This document shows, piece after piece, positions 55,076 to 64,000 of a DNA stretch of 64,000 nt. How positions within the stretch are numbered: position 1 is the first letter of the stretch; the number at the start of each line of letters is the position of its first letter. Origin of the DNA: Colwellia sp. 75C3 (GTDB taxonomy: Bacteria; Pseudomonadota; Gammaproteobacteria; Enterobacterales; Alteromonadaceae). Where the stretch lies: NCBI RefSeq assembly GCF_002836255.1, contig NZ_PJAU01000058.1, positions 62,001 through 126,000 of the forward strand, read 5' to 3'. The position numbers were made by a program, and so were the translations under genes. A model generated the notes under the pieces. It was not told the DNA's origin, did no database searches, and was given only the letters and a program-made list of their open reading frames with translations.

Positions 55076-57976
55076 CTAGTTGAATAGATAATGATTTTTA
55101 CCGGCAGCTTTTACCTTGTACATCATAGTATCAGCAATTTTAAGCAATTCTGTATCGTTATCGCCGTCATCTGGATACATGGCAATGCCAATGCTACAGC
55201 CGATAAAAGCATTCGTTTTCGACAGTTCAAACTCTTTTTGCATCAACCTTAGTACTTTCTCTGCAACATAGGCCGCTTCATTAGGGCTATGTAAACCAGT
55301 TAATAGTAAAACAAATTCATCACCGCCAAAGCGTACTACTGTATCTGAACTTCGGACACAGCCCTGTAAGCGAACCGCAACTTGTTGCAATAATTCATCA
55401 CCAACATCATGACCATGAGTATCATTTATGCTTTTAAAACCATCTAAGTCTATAAATAATACCGCCATTTTCAGTGATTGGCGTTGATGAAACGCTATAG
55501 CAGTGTTTAATCTATCCTTTAATAATACGCGATTAGCAAGCCCGGTTAATTCATCGTGAGTTGCCATATGTTTCATTATTTTTTCAAGCTGCTCTCGATG
55601 TTTTATTTCGATTTGTAATCGTCTATTCCACATAACAATAACGCCGAGCACTAATAAAATTATTACCCCTATTTGCGCACCTACTTGCAATACAACATTT
55701 TTATCAAGCCCTGTTTTAATTGCGAGGGTAAACCAATTGTCGTAAATGATTTGTTTCTCTTTATCAGTAATCGATAACAGGCCTTTATTGATTATTGATT
55801 TTAATAACGGCAACTCTTTATTTATACCAAAATGACTTTTATCTAGGCTGACATCTTCCATCATAGATATCATTAACGTTAGAATATTTTCTTGTTTTAA
55901 TAGTTGTGTCGCCGATGCCATCGTAGTGATGAAACCATCCACACGTTCTTGCTGAAGTGCTGCTAATGCTTGCTCTCGGTTATCAACTAACTTAAAGGTT
56001 ATTAAAGGGTGTTGTTTCCGTAACCAGGAAATCAAATAATATCCTTTAACAATAGCCACTTGCTTACCATAAAAATCTTCAAGTTTCGTTTTTCGGCCAG
56101 AATATAACGGATGCAACATTACCCATGGCATTTGCCAATAACTTTCAGAAAATAGTATCAGGTTTTCACGTTCCGGTGTGGGTGTAATACTGCCTAGCAT
56201 ATCTACTTCATTACTTAATAATGCTTGATATAATTGTTGCCAGGTATCAAAAGCAACATAGTCAAATACAATACCGGTTCTATCACTAATTAAATTAATA
56301 ATATCGCGATTAATACCAGAGAAGGTTCCATTTTCGTCAATGAATTCAACTGGTGATAGATTTTTAATAAGACCAACTTTTATATTTCCATGAGACGCTA
56401 AATAAGCTCTATCAGCTTCACTTAGTCTAATTTTTTGCGCTTGCTTCTTAAAATAATATTCACCTGAATTACCATTCAACCACCTCGCTTCTATTTTAAT
56501 GAGGGTATTAATATCTAACTCATTAAAACCTTGGTCAATAATCTCTATTAATTTATTATTTTCTTGATGAATAACCGGGGATAGTTTCAAGGTGATAACG
56601 GGACTTGCTAATCGATAAAATAGCGCCTGTAAGTTACTTTGAACTAATCGTGCATTAATTAAATCAACCAATCCGACTATGCCCGATATTTCACCCTGTT
56701 CCGCAGCGATTAACATCTCGGTAAGGCTACTAAAGTAACGGATATTCAATTGCGGATATTGTGCTAACAGTTGCTTTTTAAATGTTGAATCTTGCCAAAT
56801 ACCAATGACATGTTCACTAAACTGTTGACTGAATTGTTCGAGTGAATGGATTTGCTTTCCTTCACTGTCCTTGACGTTTTCACTAACAAACACTTGCACA
56901 TCAGATAAATAAATCGGCTTAGAAAAAAGCGTCTCTTCAGGTGTTTTTGCATGATCAGGGTAAGCCAAAACCACATCAACTTTTTGTTCCGCAATAAGAT
57001 CTAATGCTTCAGTCATATCGCGGGCGACAAATTCAACATTAATACCCACTTGTTTAGACCATAGGCGCCATACATCAATCAATAAACCTTGTGGTTCCCC
57101 TGATGGGCTAACGCCCATATAAGGTGGGTAATGTGATGAAAAGGCGATAAGTAAACTGTCTTTTTGTTTATCTAGGCCTAACCATTTTCTTTCAATGGCG
57201 ATGCGCTCTTGTCTTGATATTTTTTTAAAACCTTGTTCGATAAAACTCAGTAACGCAACATTATTTTTAGCAACCGCAACACCATAGTCACCTTGTTGAT
57301 AGCGTAATTCCTTATGTACGGGAAAACGTTGTCTTAAGCTATCGTGATCAGGGAAATTATCGGCCAGCTTTTCTAAACCGGTAAAAACTAAAATTTCATT
57401 ATTTAACGCTGCACGGTATAAATCATGGCGGTTATCATAGGTTTTCAAGGCTAAATCAGGGTGATTATTTTGTAGAATATCAACATGTGCTGAGCCTTTT
57501 ACTACCCCTATGCTATAGGGCTTTACATCCGCTAGGCTATTAACATTATTAAGTTGTTGATGTACATAAAGCTGAGTATAAATAGAAAAGAGTGGCTGGC
57601 TAAATTGAAGTGTTTTACGCCTTGAATCAATAATTGATAAACCACCATGAATATCGATATTGCCTTTGGCTACTTCACTTAAGGTTTCGATCCAAGGCAA
57701 TACAACAAACTTGACTTCAACCTGCTGATTTTTGGCCCATAAACGCCACATATCTGCCATCAAACCAATAGCATTACCCTGTTCGTCAATTGAGTGATAG
57801 GGAAAAGAGGTTGCATTAATCGCAATAGTGAACGATTTTTTAACAACCACAGAGTCTGGTTTTGTCACCTTACTAACTTCGGTGACGACGTTTTCAGCAA
57901 ACACTGCATGACTTGAAATAGTCAAATACAATGTAATTAAAATAAAGTAACAAGTCTGTTTATAAAAAAAATTCAA
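55076..57976 (-). CDS. membrane diguanylate cyclase with three periplasmic solute-binding domains
   Basis: 966 residues. A signal-like N-terminus (about 1-28) is followed by three tandem SBP_bac_3 (PBPb) sensor modules, about residues 48-270, 275-500 and 525-750, opening with SFTIAINATSFPYHSIDEQG, SLLIAFSSHYPPYMGVSP and NIKVGLIKNLSPVEFIDENG. One membrane helix (near 755-780, VGAQIGVIILLVLGVIVMW) leads to a cytoplasmic GGDEF domain with GGDEF at 884-888 and an RxxD inhibitory site (RSSD) just before, so cyclic di-GMP synthesis is likely. HDELTGLANR opens the domain. PBPb domains bind amino acids or related small molecules; the ligands are unknown. Monocistronic, divergent from cmoA. Confidence 0.9.
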   Translation of the reverse strand: MNFFYKQTCYFILITLYLTISSHAVFAENVVTEVSKVTKPDSVVVKKSFTIAINATSFPYHSIDEQGNAIGLMADMWRLWAKNQQVEVKFVVLPWIETLSEVAKGNIDIHGGLSIIDSRRKTLQFSQPLFSIYTQLYVHQQLNNVNSLADVKPYSIGVVKGSAHVDILQNNHPDLALKTYDNRHDLYRAALNNEILVFTGLEKLADNFPDHDSLRQRFPVHKELRYQQGDYGVAVAKNNVALLSFIEQGFKKISRQERIAIERKWLGLDKQKDSLLIAFSSHYPPYMGVSPSGEPQGLLIDVWRLWSKQVGINVEFVARDMTEALDLIAEQKVDVVLAYPDHAKTPEETLFSKPIYLSDVQVFVSENVKDSEGKQIHSLEQFSQQFSEHVIGIWQDSTFKKQLLAQYPQLNIRYFSSLTEMLIAAEQGEISGIVGLVDLINARLVQSNLQALFYRLASPVITLKLSPVIHQENNKLIEIIDQGFNELDINTLIKIEARWLNGNSGEYYFKKQAQKIRLSEADRAYLASHGNIKVGLIKNLSPVEFIDENGTFSGINRDIINLISDRTGIVFDYVAFDTWQQLYQALLSNEVDMLGSITPTPERENLILFSESYWQMPWVMLHPLYSGRKTKLEDFYGKQVAIVKGYYLISWLRKQHPLITFKLVDNREQALAALQQERVDGFITTMASATQLLKQENILTLMISMMEDVSLDKSHFGINKELPLLKSIINKGLLSITDKEKQIIYDNWFTLAIKTGLDKNVVLQVGAQIGVIILLVLGVIVMWNRRLQIEIKHREQLEKIMKHMATHDELTGLANRVLLKDRLNTAIAFHQRQSLKMAVLFIDLDGFKSINDTHGHDVGDELLQQVAVRLQGCVRSSDTVVRFGGDEFVLLLTGLHSPNEAAYVAEKVLRLMQKEFELSKTNAFIGCSIGIAMYPDDGDNDTELLKIADTMMYKVKAAGKNHYLFN

Positions 57977-58071
57977 AAAAACACCCTATAAATATAGCGT
58001 TGCTAATAAGATCGGTTAAAATAAGCCATTATCGATACTAACTTAACACAATAGTGAATATAGCAAAGACA

Positions 58072-58806
58072 ATGCAAGATTCTGATACCGATTTAATTTA
58101 CTCACAAGCACATAAGCAAGTAAAGAACTTTACCTTTGATGCACAAGTAGTTGAAGTTTTTCCCGACATGATCTCTCGTTCTGTGCCGGGCTATAATACT
58201 ATTATCGACACTATAGGTCGACTTAGCCAACACTTTGTCCAAGAAAATAGTAATGTCTATGATTTAGGCTGCTCTTTGGGTGCTGCAACACTTTCAATGC
58301 GTAAAGGCATTACCGCTAAAAGCTGCAAAATCATTGGTGTGGATAATTCTAGCGATATGGTAAAGCGCTGTAAAATGCATGTTGATGCTTTTAAAGGAAA
58401 TACTCCTGTCACTATCCTTGAAGGTAACATCCAAGATATCAAAATTGAAAATGCTTCAATGGTAGTGTTGAATTTCACTTTACAGTTTATCGAAAAATCC
58501 CAGCGACAGGCGTTGCTAAATACTATAGCGAAGGGACTTAACCCTGGTGGTTTGTTGGTTTTGTCTGAAAAAATATCCAGCGATGATCATGTTATTGATG
58601 ATGTATTAATTGACTTACACCATAGCTTCAAAAAAGATAATGGTTATAGTGAATTAGAAGTTGCTCAAAAACGTAGCGCCCTTGAAAAAGTAATGCTAAC
58701 TGATTCCCTTGAGTTACATAAAGAACGTTTAAGCCAAGCAGGCTTTGGTCATGCATCATTATGGTTTCAATGTTTCAATTTCACTTCACTAATCGCCATT
58801 AAATAA
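58072..58806 (+). CDS. cmoA: carboxy-S-adenosyl-L-methionine synthase
   Basis: CmoA converts S-adenosylmethionine and prephenate to carboxy-SAM, used by CmoB to make uridine-5-oxyacetic acid at tRNA wobble position 34. It is a class I methyltransferase fold with [14 protein letters not shown], and with [14 protein letters not shown] and [19 protein letters not shown] nearly as in E. coli. I prefer the ATG at 58072 (244 residues, near the E. coli length of 247); a GTG at 58054 would add six residues, and neither has a strong ribosome binding site. cmoB follows 88 bases later. Confidence 0.95.
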   Translation: MQDSDTDLIYSQAHKQVKNFTFDAQVVEVFPDMISRSVPGYNTIIDTIGRLSQHFVQENSNVYDLGCSLGAATLSMRKGITAKSCKIIGVDNSSDMVKRCKMHVDAFKGNTPVTILEGNIQDIKIENASMVVLNFTLQFIEKSQRQALLNTIAKGLNPGGLLVLSEKISSDDHVIDDVLIDLHHSFKKDNGYSELEVAQKRSALEKVMLTDSLELHKERLSQAGFGHASLWFQCFNFTSLIAIK

Positions 58807-58894
58807 TTGTTATCCAAATGGTTACCGTTAATTAATGATAGTTAACGGCAACTAAAAATAATCTCATCACATTCAAACGAAAAATTAGAATTCT

Positions 58895-59863
58895 ATGAAG
58901 CAGTTCAATAAATTTTATCAACAAATTGCCACCAACCGCTTAGGCCACTGGCTAAACACTTTACCTGCACAATTGAGCCATTGGCACGACAATAACCTGC
59001 ATGGTGACTATAAACATTGGCAAAAAACATTAGATGCTTTACCTCAAGTAGATACTAATACAACCACAGATATAGTTAATACGGTGAAAGTTGGTGAATT
59101 AGGTGATTTAGACCAAGGTCAATTTAAACGCCTTGAAAATTTAATGAAAAAATTTAAACCATGGCGTAAAGGTCCTTATCATATTCATGGCTTACATATA
59201 GATACCGAGTGGCGTAGTGATTTTAAATGGGATCGTTTAGCTGAGCATATTGGTGACTTATCTGGTAAGTATGTTTTAGACATAGGCTGTGGCAGCGGTT
59301 ATCACTTATGGCGAATGCGTGGTGCCGGCGCTGAATTTGTTGTGGGTATTGACCCTACGCAGCTATTTTTGATGCAATTTAATGCAATAAAGCATTTTAT
59401 TAATGATGACCAGGTGCACTTATTGCCCTTAGGTGTTGAACAACTGCCAGAGCTAAAAGCTTTTGATACCGTTTTTGCCATGGGTGTGTTGTATCATCGT
59501 AGATCACCAATTGATTTTCTTTATCAATTAAAAGCACAATTAGTTAAAGGTGGAGAGTTAGTATTAGAAACGCTTATCGTTGATGGTGATGAAAACACGG
59601 TACTAGTACCCGGCGAACGTTATGCAAAAATGCGCAATGTCTGGTTTTTACCGAGTGAAAAAGCCATGTGTGCTTGGTTAGAACGCTGTGGATTTAGTAA
59701 TGTTCGCGTGGTAAATACTGACATTACTGCATTAGACGAGCAACGAAAAACAGAGTGGATTGATACTGAATCACTACAAGATTTTCTTGACCCAAATGAT
59801 AACAGTAAAACCATAGAAGGTTACCCTGCCCCTAAACGCGCCATATTTATTGCTAATGCCTAA
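58895..59863 (+). CDS. cmoB: tRNA U34 carboxymethyltransferase
   Basis: A 322-residue enzyme that transfers the carboxymethyl group from carboxy-SAM to 5-hydroxyuridine 34. The SAM-binding motif [18 protein letters not shown] lies near residues 127-144, [10 protein letters not shown] is the active-site segment, and [24 protein letters not shown] matches the family core. It follows cmoA on the same strand; a small hairpin (58825-58848, CCGTTAA/TTAACGG) lies between them without a T-run. Confidence 0.96.
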   Translation: MKQFNKFYQQIATNRLGHWLNTLPAQLSHWHDNNLHGDYKHWQKTLDALPQVDTNTTTDIVNTVKVGELGDLDQGQFKRLENLMKKFKPWRKGPYHIHGLHIDTEWRSDFKWDRLAEHIGDLSGKYVLDIGCGSGYHLWRMRGAGAEFVVGIDPTQLFLMQFNAIKHFINDDQVHLLPLGVEQLPELKAFDTVFAMGVLYHRRSPIDFLYQLKAQLVKGGELVLETLIVDGDENTVLVPGERYAKMRNVWFLPSEKAMCAWLERCGFSNVRVVNTDITALDEQRKTEWIDTESLQDFLDPNDNSKTIEGYPAPKRAIFIANA

Positions 59864-59890
59864 CTAACTGGTGTAACGTATAAAACTGGA

Positions 59891-59933
59891 CTTGAATAAG
59901 AAAATATAACGTATATTTAGCTTCTTATTCAAG
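59891..59933. terminator. long hairpin between cmoB and dgt
   Basis: A 12-bp perfect outer stem, CTTGAATAAGAA with TTCTTATTCAAG, and an inner AATATA/TATATT pair. It has no T-run, so it may only partly terminate or may protect the 3' end of the cmoAB message. Confidence 0.5.
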
Positions 59934-59963
59934 CTTATGCAGTTAAATTGAGGTAGGAATGTT

Positions 59964-61382
59964 ATGAGTGATGTTTGGTTAGCAAGACGACTTAAAAAAG
60001 TGACTAACAGACAACAAGATCATCGTGACCCTTTCCAGAGAGATCGCGCTAGAATAATGCACTCAGCTTCTTTTCGACGCTTACAGTCTAAAACCCAAGT
60101 GATGGGTAGCGGACAAAGTGATTTCTACCGTACGCGCTTAACGCACTCATTAGAAGCAGCACAAATAGGCTCAGGCATTACCGCACAACTACGCTACAAA
60201 TTTCCCGAACTGTGTGACGCACTTTTTCCGACTAGCGATAGCTTAATAGAAACCATTTGTTTAGCTCACGATATTGGTCATCCACCCTTCGGTCATGGCG
60301 GCGAAGTAGCACTGAATTATATGATGCGTGATCATGGCGGCTTTGAAGGCAATGGCCAAACGTTGCGCATAGTAGCGCGCTTAGAAACATTTAGTGAACA
60401 CTTTGGTATGAATCTAACCAGAAGGACACTGCTTGGTTTGATGAAATATCCACAATTAATTGAAACACTGAGCAAAGCGTCGAAGCCAAGTATTGCAGCT
60501 AACTTTCGACAACTTAAATCCTACGAGTGGCATCCGCCTAAAGGCTTATATAGTGACGACCAAGATATTATCGACTGGATCCTAGCACCATTATCCAAAG
60601 CTGATCGTGTCTTGTTTCAGAGTATGAATAGTCACAGTATCAGCGGTCAAAAGACCGGTGAGCAAAGTATTAGCGAACAAAGCCCAAGCATTACAAACCC
60701 AGCTTTGCAAGATACCAAAAAACATCATAAAACCAGATTCAAGTCATTAGACTGCTCCATTATGGAATTAGCTGACGATATTGCTTACGGCATTCATGAT
60801 CTAGAAGATGCCATAGTAACGAGAGTAGTGAACCGTGATGACTTTGACCGTGAAGTGATACAAAAGCTACAGAAAATTGACGATACTTGGCTGCAAGAAT
60901 ACAGCATAACCTTAACAGAAAAGCTTTTTAGTGATCATCATCATTTACAAAAAGACGCTATTGGCGGTTTAGTAAACTACCTCATTACAGCGATAGCACT
61001 AACCGATCTCAATGATCAAGATGATATAAACTTTTCAGAGCCACTACTTCGCTATAACGCAACCTTATCAGCATCGACAGCAGAAGCCCTGAAGATATTT
61101 AAGGATTTTGTTTATTTCTATGTGATTAAATTAACCAGCCTTCAGCGTTTGGAATATAGAGGCCAACAAATAGTGATGGAGCTGTTTGAAGCCTTATCAT
61201 CTGATCCTAACCGATTACTGCCAAGCAACAGCGCTAAACGCTGGCAGCAAGCAATAGATAATAAGCAAAACCCGCAGCGAGTAATAGCCGACTATATTGC
61301 TGGTATGACAGATGATTACGCTACGCGCCTTTATCAGTCACTCTTTAATGCCCATGCCGCCTCAGACTACCAGTTAACGTAA
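59964..61382 (+). CDS. dgt: deoxyguanosinetriphosphate triphosphohydrolase-like protein
   Basis: A 472-residue HD-domain dNTPase that splits dNTPs to deoxynucleoside and triphosphate. RDRARIMHSASFRRLQSKTQV opens the family domain; the metal-binding HD pair is in LAHDIGHPPFGHGGE, with a later Asp in ELADDIAYGIHDLEDA. A Ser/Gln-rich loop near residues 220-250 is extra. AGGTAGGA precedes the ATG. It resembles the broad dGTPase-like group as much as E. coli Dgt itself, so preference for dGTP is not certain. Confidence 0.92.
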   Translation: MSDVWLARRLKKVTNRQQDHRDPFQRDRARIMHSASFRRLQSKTQVMGSGQSDFYRTRLTHSLEAAQIGSGITAQLRYKFPELCDALFPTSDSLIETICLAHDIGHPPFGHGGEVALNYMMRDHGGFEGNGQTLRIVARLETFSEHFGMNLTRRTLLGLMKYPQLIETLSKASKPSIAANFRQLKSYEWHPPKGLYSDDQDIIDWILAPLSKADRVLFQSMNSHSISGQKTGEQSISEQSPSITNPALQDTKKHHKTRFKSLDCSIMELADDIAYGIHDLEDAIVTRVVNRDDFDREVIQKLQKIDDTWLQEYSITLTEKLFSDHHHLQKDAIGGLVNYLITAIALTDLNDQDDINFSEPLLRYNATLSASTAEALKIFKDFVYFYVIKLTSLQRLEYRGQQIVMELFEALSSDPNRLLPSNSAKRWQQAIDNKQNPQRVIADYIAGMTDDYATRLYQSLFNAHAASDYQLT

Positions 61383-61448
61383 GTAAGCTTAATGACGTTA
61401 AACAGACTGATATAAACGACAACTTTAAAACATGAGACTATTGCAGTA

Positions 61449-62576
61449 ATGTTAGAGATATATTCCGGAAAAAATGCCCTTAAGACTATTCAAGAGCAGG
61501 GATTTAAACAAGAGTTGTTTACTAATTTTCTTGGTGCTAGCGGCGGGCCTAAGTGGTTTACGCTTTTTGGTTTAGATAAGTATCTTTTCGGTGATTTTTT
61601 CAAAAATAGAACGACGGAACTTAACTTAATTGGCTCAAGCGCAGGAGCGTTTCGCGCTGCCTGTTTAACACAAAATAATCCAGTACAAGCCATTGAGGGG
61701 TTAGCGTATAACTACGCCAATACGGTTTACTCTACAAAACCTAGCGCAAAAGAAATATCAGAGAAGGCTGTTGGTATAGTTGAGCAGCTATTTACCGGTA
61801 ATGGTGCTGATGAGGTTATCAATAATAAAGTATTTAAAGCTCACTTCTTAGTGGCCAAGTGTAATGGCTTAACCGCTTTTGATAATAAAATAATGCAAGG
61901 TGCTGGTTTGATTAATAGTATCTTGCTGAACAAGTTAGATAGAAAGCTACTCAGTAAACAATACCAGCGTTATATATTTAAACATCCAGCCAGCAATTTA
62001 ATCATAAATGATCCGTATAACTTCAATAACGTTTACCAAACCTTAACCGCTGATAATATTAAAAGCGCCGTATTAGCTTCTGGCTCGATCCCTATGGTGA
62101 TGTCTGGTGTGAGGGATATACATGGAGCAGAAAAAGGTACCTACCGAGATGGCGGTATTATTGATTATCACTTTGATTTTTCATTGAGCAATAACGGCTC
62201 TGATAAACGAGTTTTCAACAAACACAGTCTGCATGAACACCGTAATGAACGAGACGGTGGCGAAATAGAGAACGGTCTAACACTATATCCTCATTTTACT
62301 TCAGCGCCTAAAGCAGGCTGGTTTGATAAAACCTCTACGAGAAAGGTATTAGCCAGTAGTTATGAAAATACTGTACTGCTAGCCCCTTCAGAAAAATTCA
62401 TTAGGTCACTGCCCTTTAATAAAATCCCAGATAGAACTGATTTTACTGAACTTGATAGTACAACACGTATTAAGTACTGGGAAAAGGTTTTGGAGGAGAC
62501 AGATAAGTTAGCCGAATGTTTTCATGAGTTTGTGGTGAAGCAAGATTTAACGAAGATAAGAGCGTTTAGGCCATAA
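61449..62576 (+). CDS. patatin-like phospholipase/acyl hydrolase
   Basis: A 375-residue protein with the patatin catalytic dyad: the nucleophile Ser in GSSAGAF (GxSxG, near residues 56-60) and the Asp in RDGGIIDYHFD (DGG, near 235). The oxyanion loop GASGGPKW, a close form of the usual GGGxxG, is near 29-36. Patatin-like proteins release fatty acids from phospholipids. No signal peptide is visible, so it is probably cytoplasmic. It starts 66 bases after dgt and may share its message. The substrate is unknown. Confidence 0.83.
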   Translation: MLEIYSGKNALKTIQEQGFKQELFTNFLGASGGPKWFTLFGLDKYLFGDFFKNRTTELNLIGSSAGAFRAACLTQNNPVQAIEGLAYNYANTVYSTKPSAKEISEKAVGIVEQLFTGNGADEVINNKVFKAHFLVAKCNGLTAFDNKIMQGAGLINSILLNKLDRKLLSKQYQRYIFKHPASNLIINDPYNFNNVYQTLTADNIKSAVLASGSIPMVMSGVRDIHGAEKGTYRDGGIIDYHFDFSLSNNGSDKRVFNKHSLHEHRNERDGGEIENGLTLYPHFTSAPKAGWFDKTSTRKVLASSYENTVLLAPSEKFIRSLPFNKIPDRTDFTELDSTTRIKYWEKVLEETDKLAECFHEFVVKQDLTKIRAFRP

Positions 62577-62670
62577 GGAAAAGTTCTCTGGGATCTTCAC
62601 TCTAGTGTTTCTGCGGTAAAATGAGCGCTATACATGTCGATGACTATATAAAGCTAACACTCATGTTCTG

Positions 62671-62710
62671 GCTGCGTCATTCCCGAAGTATCTGATCGGG
62701 AATCCATTTT
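62671..62710 (+). repeat. REP-like palindromic repeat (family 3), copy 2
   Basis: GTCATTCCCGA pairs with TCGGGAATCC; similar to 51831-51870 with compensating base changes in the stem (CCTGA/TCAGG there, CCCGA/TCGGG here). AGTCACTTCTTCG follows about 95 bases later, as it does more closely after copy 1. Confidence 0.6.
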
Positions 62711-62732
62711 CTTTGTTATAAACTAATATCAC

Positions 62733-62790
62733 CACAGAGGACACGGAGTCGTTTCGCGATTTACAGAGTAAGTGAACTCTGGGCTCTGTG
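62733..62790. repeat. CACAGAG-type hairpin repeat
   Basis: CACAGAG pairs with CTCTGTG at the ends of a 58-base element, with further partial pairing inside (GGAGT with ACTCT). It lies beside the family 3 repeat in a gene-free gap between the patatin gene and the galU remnant; the whole gap looks like accumulated repeat DNA. Confidence 0.5.
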
Positions 62791-62856
62791 ATGAGATACA
62801 ACTAGTCACTTCTTCGAGAGTCCAGACCACTAAAAAAAATTCATATACACGTTTGG

Positions 62857-63414
62857 CTAACTTTTCACTACTTCTTGCAAATAAGCTTTAAAATCATCAG
62901 CTAACTCGGGATGACGTAAACCATACTCAACATTCGCCTTCATATAACCCAACTTAGAACCACAATCATGTGACTTACCTGTCATATGAAACGCCTCAAC
63001 AGTTTCTATTTTCATCAAACTAGCAATAGCATCAGTCAATTGAATTTCATCACCAGCCCCTGGAGGTGTAAATTCTAACATATCCCAAGTTTTCTCTGAT
63101 AATACATAACGGCCAACAACAGCTAAATTAGAAGGTGCTTCATCAAGAGAAGGTTTCTCTACAACAGCAGTCATAGCTTTTGATTCACCAGCAGCAAGTT
63201 GATGACCTTCACAATCCGCAACACCATAATTACTAACCATGTCCATAGCTACAGGCTCTACCATGATTTGACTGTGACCAACTTCATAAAAACGAGTTAA
63301 CATAGCAGCTAGATTTTCAGTTTTTAAATTGCTGCTAGCATCATCCAGAATAACATCAGGTAAAACTACAACAAAGGGTGATTCCCCAATTATTGGATGC
63401 GCTTTTAAAACCGC
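62857..63414 (-). pseudogene. galU: 5'-truncated galU (UTP-glucose-1-phosphate uridylyltransferase) remnant
   Basis: The frame encodes about 185 residues matching the C-terminal two thirds of Gal[21 protein letters not shown], then [53 protein letters not shown] and [17 protein letters not shown]. The first 100 or so residues, with the GxGTRxLP nucleotide-binding loop and start, are missing, so it should be inactive. At 63414 it joins, in a different frame, a fragment of ugd. An internal ATG at 63303 could start a 148-residue protein but would lack the UTP site. An intact galU elsewhere in the genome is likely. Confidence 0.85.
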
Positions 63415-63416
63415 AT

Positions 63417-63512
63417 TTCGTTTATATCAAGGGCTATAACATTATTATGTTGTGCTAGTAAAACAGAATTTGAAAGCCCTACTTAGCCTGTACCCGCAAT
63501 TATTATATTCAT
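63417..63512 (-). pseudogene. ugd: 5' fragment of ugd (UDP-glucose 6-dehydrogenase) with a nonsense codon
   Basis: Beginning with the ATG at 63512, eight bases after the glycosyltransferase stop, 32 codons read MNIIIAGTG, stop, [20 protein letters not shown], then NE. This is the N-terminal Rossmann motif GTGYVGLS of UDP-glucose dehydrogenase with the Tyr codon changed to TAA at codon 10. After codon 32 the similarity stops and the galU remnant begins. It is thus both truncated by deletion and interrupted by a stop. It is too short to have been found as an open frame. Confidence 0.8.
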
Positions 63513-63520
63513 GTTTATCT

Positions 63521-64000
63521 CTATCTAAATTTATTATATATATATTTTTTCATAAAAGATGGGGATAAACGTAAGCAAAACAATAAGCAAACATGCTGTA
63601 TATTGGAAATGTTATATATACCCAAAGTTTTCATTGCATAAAATCTTGAAACGGTGTCATTAATAGCTTTTTTTACGCCTCTTCTAGAATAAAAGTTATC
63701 ATTAACTCTAAAACTAACAAGTGGTAGGCTGATATTAGCGAATATGTGACCCTTAGCCAACATATCGATCCATAGATAGTAATCTTGGGTATTTAATAAA
63801 CGAGGATTATAAGTTATAGATTCGTCTTCAAAAACTGATGCTCTAAACATCACAGTTGGATGGTTAACCGGACATCTCTTTATCACATGTTCGAATATTT
63901 CATCGTGTGTTGAAAGCATAGATTTATAAAAGATTTTATTACCATTAGCATCTATTTCTACAACATCGCTCCCAACTATTGATATAGCTCTATTATGCTT
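63521..64000 (-). CDS. glycosyltransferase family 2 (C-terminal part, runs off the window)
   Basis: The frame is open from the right edge of the window to the stop at 63521, 159 codons. Segments such as VGSDVVEIDANG, NHPTVMFRASVF and LNTQDYYLWIDMLAKG, with its acidic residues, are typical of the acceptor half of GT-A family 2 glycosyltransferases; the N-terminal nucleotide-sugar domain lies outside. Such enzymes build O-antigen or exopolysaccharide in the cytoplasm. An ATG at 63919 is internal, not the start. The gene is directly upstream of the ugd remnant, marking the edge of a polysaccharide locus. Confidence 0.8.
   Translation of the reverse strand, partial: KHNRAISIVGSDVVEIDANGNKIFYKSMLSTHDEIFEHVIKRCPVNHPTVMFRASVFEDESITYNPRLLNTQDYYLWIDMLAKGHIFANISLPLVSFRVNDNFYSRRGVKKAINDTVSRFYAMKTLGIYNISNIQHVCLLFCLRLSPSFMKKYIYNKFR

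Noticed and set aside
63303-63414. galU as a short but intact gene starting at the ATG at 63303
   Set aside because: The similarity to GalU continues upstream of that ATG to 63414 without a start codon in the right place, and the nucleotide-binding N-terminus is missing, so a truncated remnant is the better reading.
1-64000. Defence island, prophage, toxin-antitoxin pair or secondary-metabolite cluster beyond ole
   Set aside because: I looked for restriction, retron, CBASS, abortive infection, integrase, phage structural, NRPS/PKS and TA genes and saw none. The gene order is mostly conserved chromosomal backbone.

Overview
The window looks like chromosomal DNA of a marine, probably cold-adapted gammaproteobacterium of the Alteromonadales, with Colwellia or a close relative (Colwelliaceae) the best guess. 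The reasons are the AT-rich composition, the gene content (oleABCD, rhombosortase with a GlyGly-CTERM substrate, ubiUVT, csiV next to mfd, comEC-msbA-lpxK-ycaR-kdsB, ruvCAB-aspS, cmoAB) and several families of short dispersed palindromic repeats. This assignment comes from protein recognition only; no search was run. I see no rRNA, tRNA, CRISPR array, prophage or complete insertion sequence.

Layout. 1-2.1 kb: a small lipoprotein, a membrane protein and a YgfF-type short-chain dehydrogenase, with two copies of a perfect 12-bp palindrome between the last two. 2.1-7.7 kb: a YbgC-like thioesterase and a complete oleABCD operon for head-to-head condensation of fatty acyl chains into long-chain olefins. 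8-16.9 kb: a 1398-residue calcium-binding (thrombospondin type 3 repeat) surface protein with a GlyGly-CTERM-like tail, a small predicted beta-barrel, gamma-glutamyltransferase, TapT and a rhombosortase that probably processes the tail. 17-24.3 kb: galE and a sulfate-assimilation cluster (cysD, cysN, SLC13-type permease, cysC and a DHH phosphoesterase that may act on PAP). 24.5-31.8 kb: a ComEA-like protein, a thioredoxin-fold lipoprotein, mfd, csiV and a DUF1244 protein. 31.8-36.8 kb: rsuA, roxA, and the O2-independent ubiquinone genes ubiV, ubiU and divergent ubiT around a likely FNR site. 37-42.1 kb: one giant kinase-ATPase-GAF-GGDEF signalling protein. 42.2-49.8 kb: kdsB, ycaR, lpxK, msbA, comEC and a DUF2062 protein. 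50-54.8 kb: ruvB, ruvA, ruvC and aspS, with mobile repeats in the gaps. 55-62.6 kb: a triple-sensor diguanylate cyclase, cmoA, cmoB, dgt and a patatin-like hydrolase. 62.8-64 kb: the edge of a polysaccharide locus, with a glycosyltransferase running off the window and a decayed ugd/galU fusion remnant.

Most genes are ordinary housekeeping genes. The less ordinary material is: (i) a 159-bp MITE-like element in three copies, one of which supplies the stop codon of the surface-protein gene; (ii) a second structured repeat whose two copies have different but self-complementary arms; (iii) the rhombosortase lying near a candidate substrate; (iv) the DHH protein as a candidate PAP phosphatase; (v) the kinase/ATPase/GAF/GGDEF fusion with a DFA instead of DFG motif; and (vi) the ugd-galU deletion scar. 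I found no clear, wholly undescribed multi-gene system.
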